DNA from: Flaccisagitta enflata
Taxonomy: Eukaryota; Chaetognatha; Sagittoidea; Aphragmophora
NCBI GenBank assembly: GCA_965153355.1
Contig: OZ231127.1
Span: 4,898,001 to 4,962,000 of the forward strand
DNA: 64,000 nucleotides
Direction: 5' to 3'
Part shown: positions 63,967 through 64,000 of the stretch, piece by piece
Layout: each line of letters opens with the position of its first letter
How positions within the stretch are numbered: position 1 is the stretch's first letter
Made by a program: the position numbers and the translations under genes
Notes under the pieces: model-generated
Told to the model about the DNA's origin: nothing
The model's database searches: none
The model's input: the letters and a program-made list of their open reading frames with translations, nothing else

Positions 63967-64000
<34 letters not shown>
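63967..64000. repeat. (GA)n serving as the polypyrimidine tract
   Basis: Pure GA to the window edge. On the transcribed strand it is (CT)n ending in CAG, the acceptor of the EGF exon. Confidence 0.85.

Overview
This is a metazoan, almost certainly invertebrate, nuclear genome window. The evidence is spliced genes with GT-AG introns, a subgroup-B (COMP/TSP5-like) thrombospondin, a ShKT-domain gene, Tc1/mariner-, hAT-, pogo- and MULE-like elements, and very heavy microsatellite load. The phylum cannot be fixed from the sequence. Only a few percent of the 64 kb is coding; most of the long open frames are translated simple repeats.

Left arm (1-12 kb): nested transposons, then the last two exons of a ShKT-domain gene (+, 6115-8247), then more repeats and a 0.9-kb TTG array. 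Middle-left (12.9-26 kb, minus strand): a large gene with an N-terminal Cys-rich ZZ-like module, a long 31-residue repeat array, a papain-fold-like (LRAT/PPPDE-type) module and an SF1 helicase-like NTPase. Its coding array is split by a 2,054-bp hAT-type element with a perfect 8-bp target duplication. A second Cys-rich reading frame (24101-25940), packed with Asn, Asp, Glu, Lys and Thr homopolymers, lies upstream.

Middle (26-37.5 kb): repeats, a 2.46-kb foldback element, and a second, transposon-broken copy of the ShKT gene. It is a direct segmental duplicate of 6.1-9.3 kb.

Right arm (38-64 kb, minus strand): fifteen exons of a thrombospondin that joins in phase from an EGF-like repeat, through the calcium-binding type 3 repeats, to the L-lectin-like C-terminal domain and stop. 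The 5' part lies beyond the right edge. Two introns of this gene begin with tandem arrays (period 114 bp, 10 copies; period 91-94 bp, 14 copies) whose unit is the tail of the preceding exon, its splice donor and the first ~30 bp of intron. Several other introns here start directly with micro- or minisatellites. This repeated placement of tandem expansions at splice donors is the most unusual signal I see.

Two abundant interspersed families dominate the rest. 'Family A' is bounded by an ACAAGGCCGG-type end and a GTCGCG...CGCGAC hairpin followed by TAAAA. 'Family B' has inverted GGGCAGCGGCCCC-type arms around a ~24-bp minisatellite. Family names are mine.
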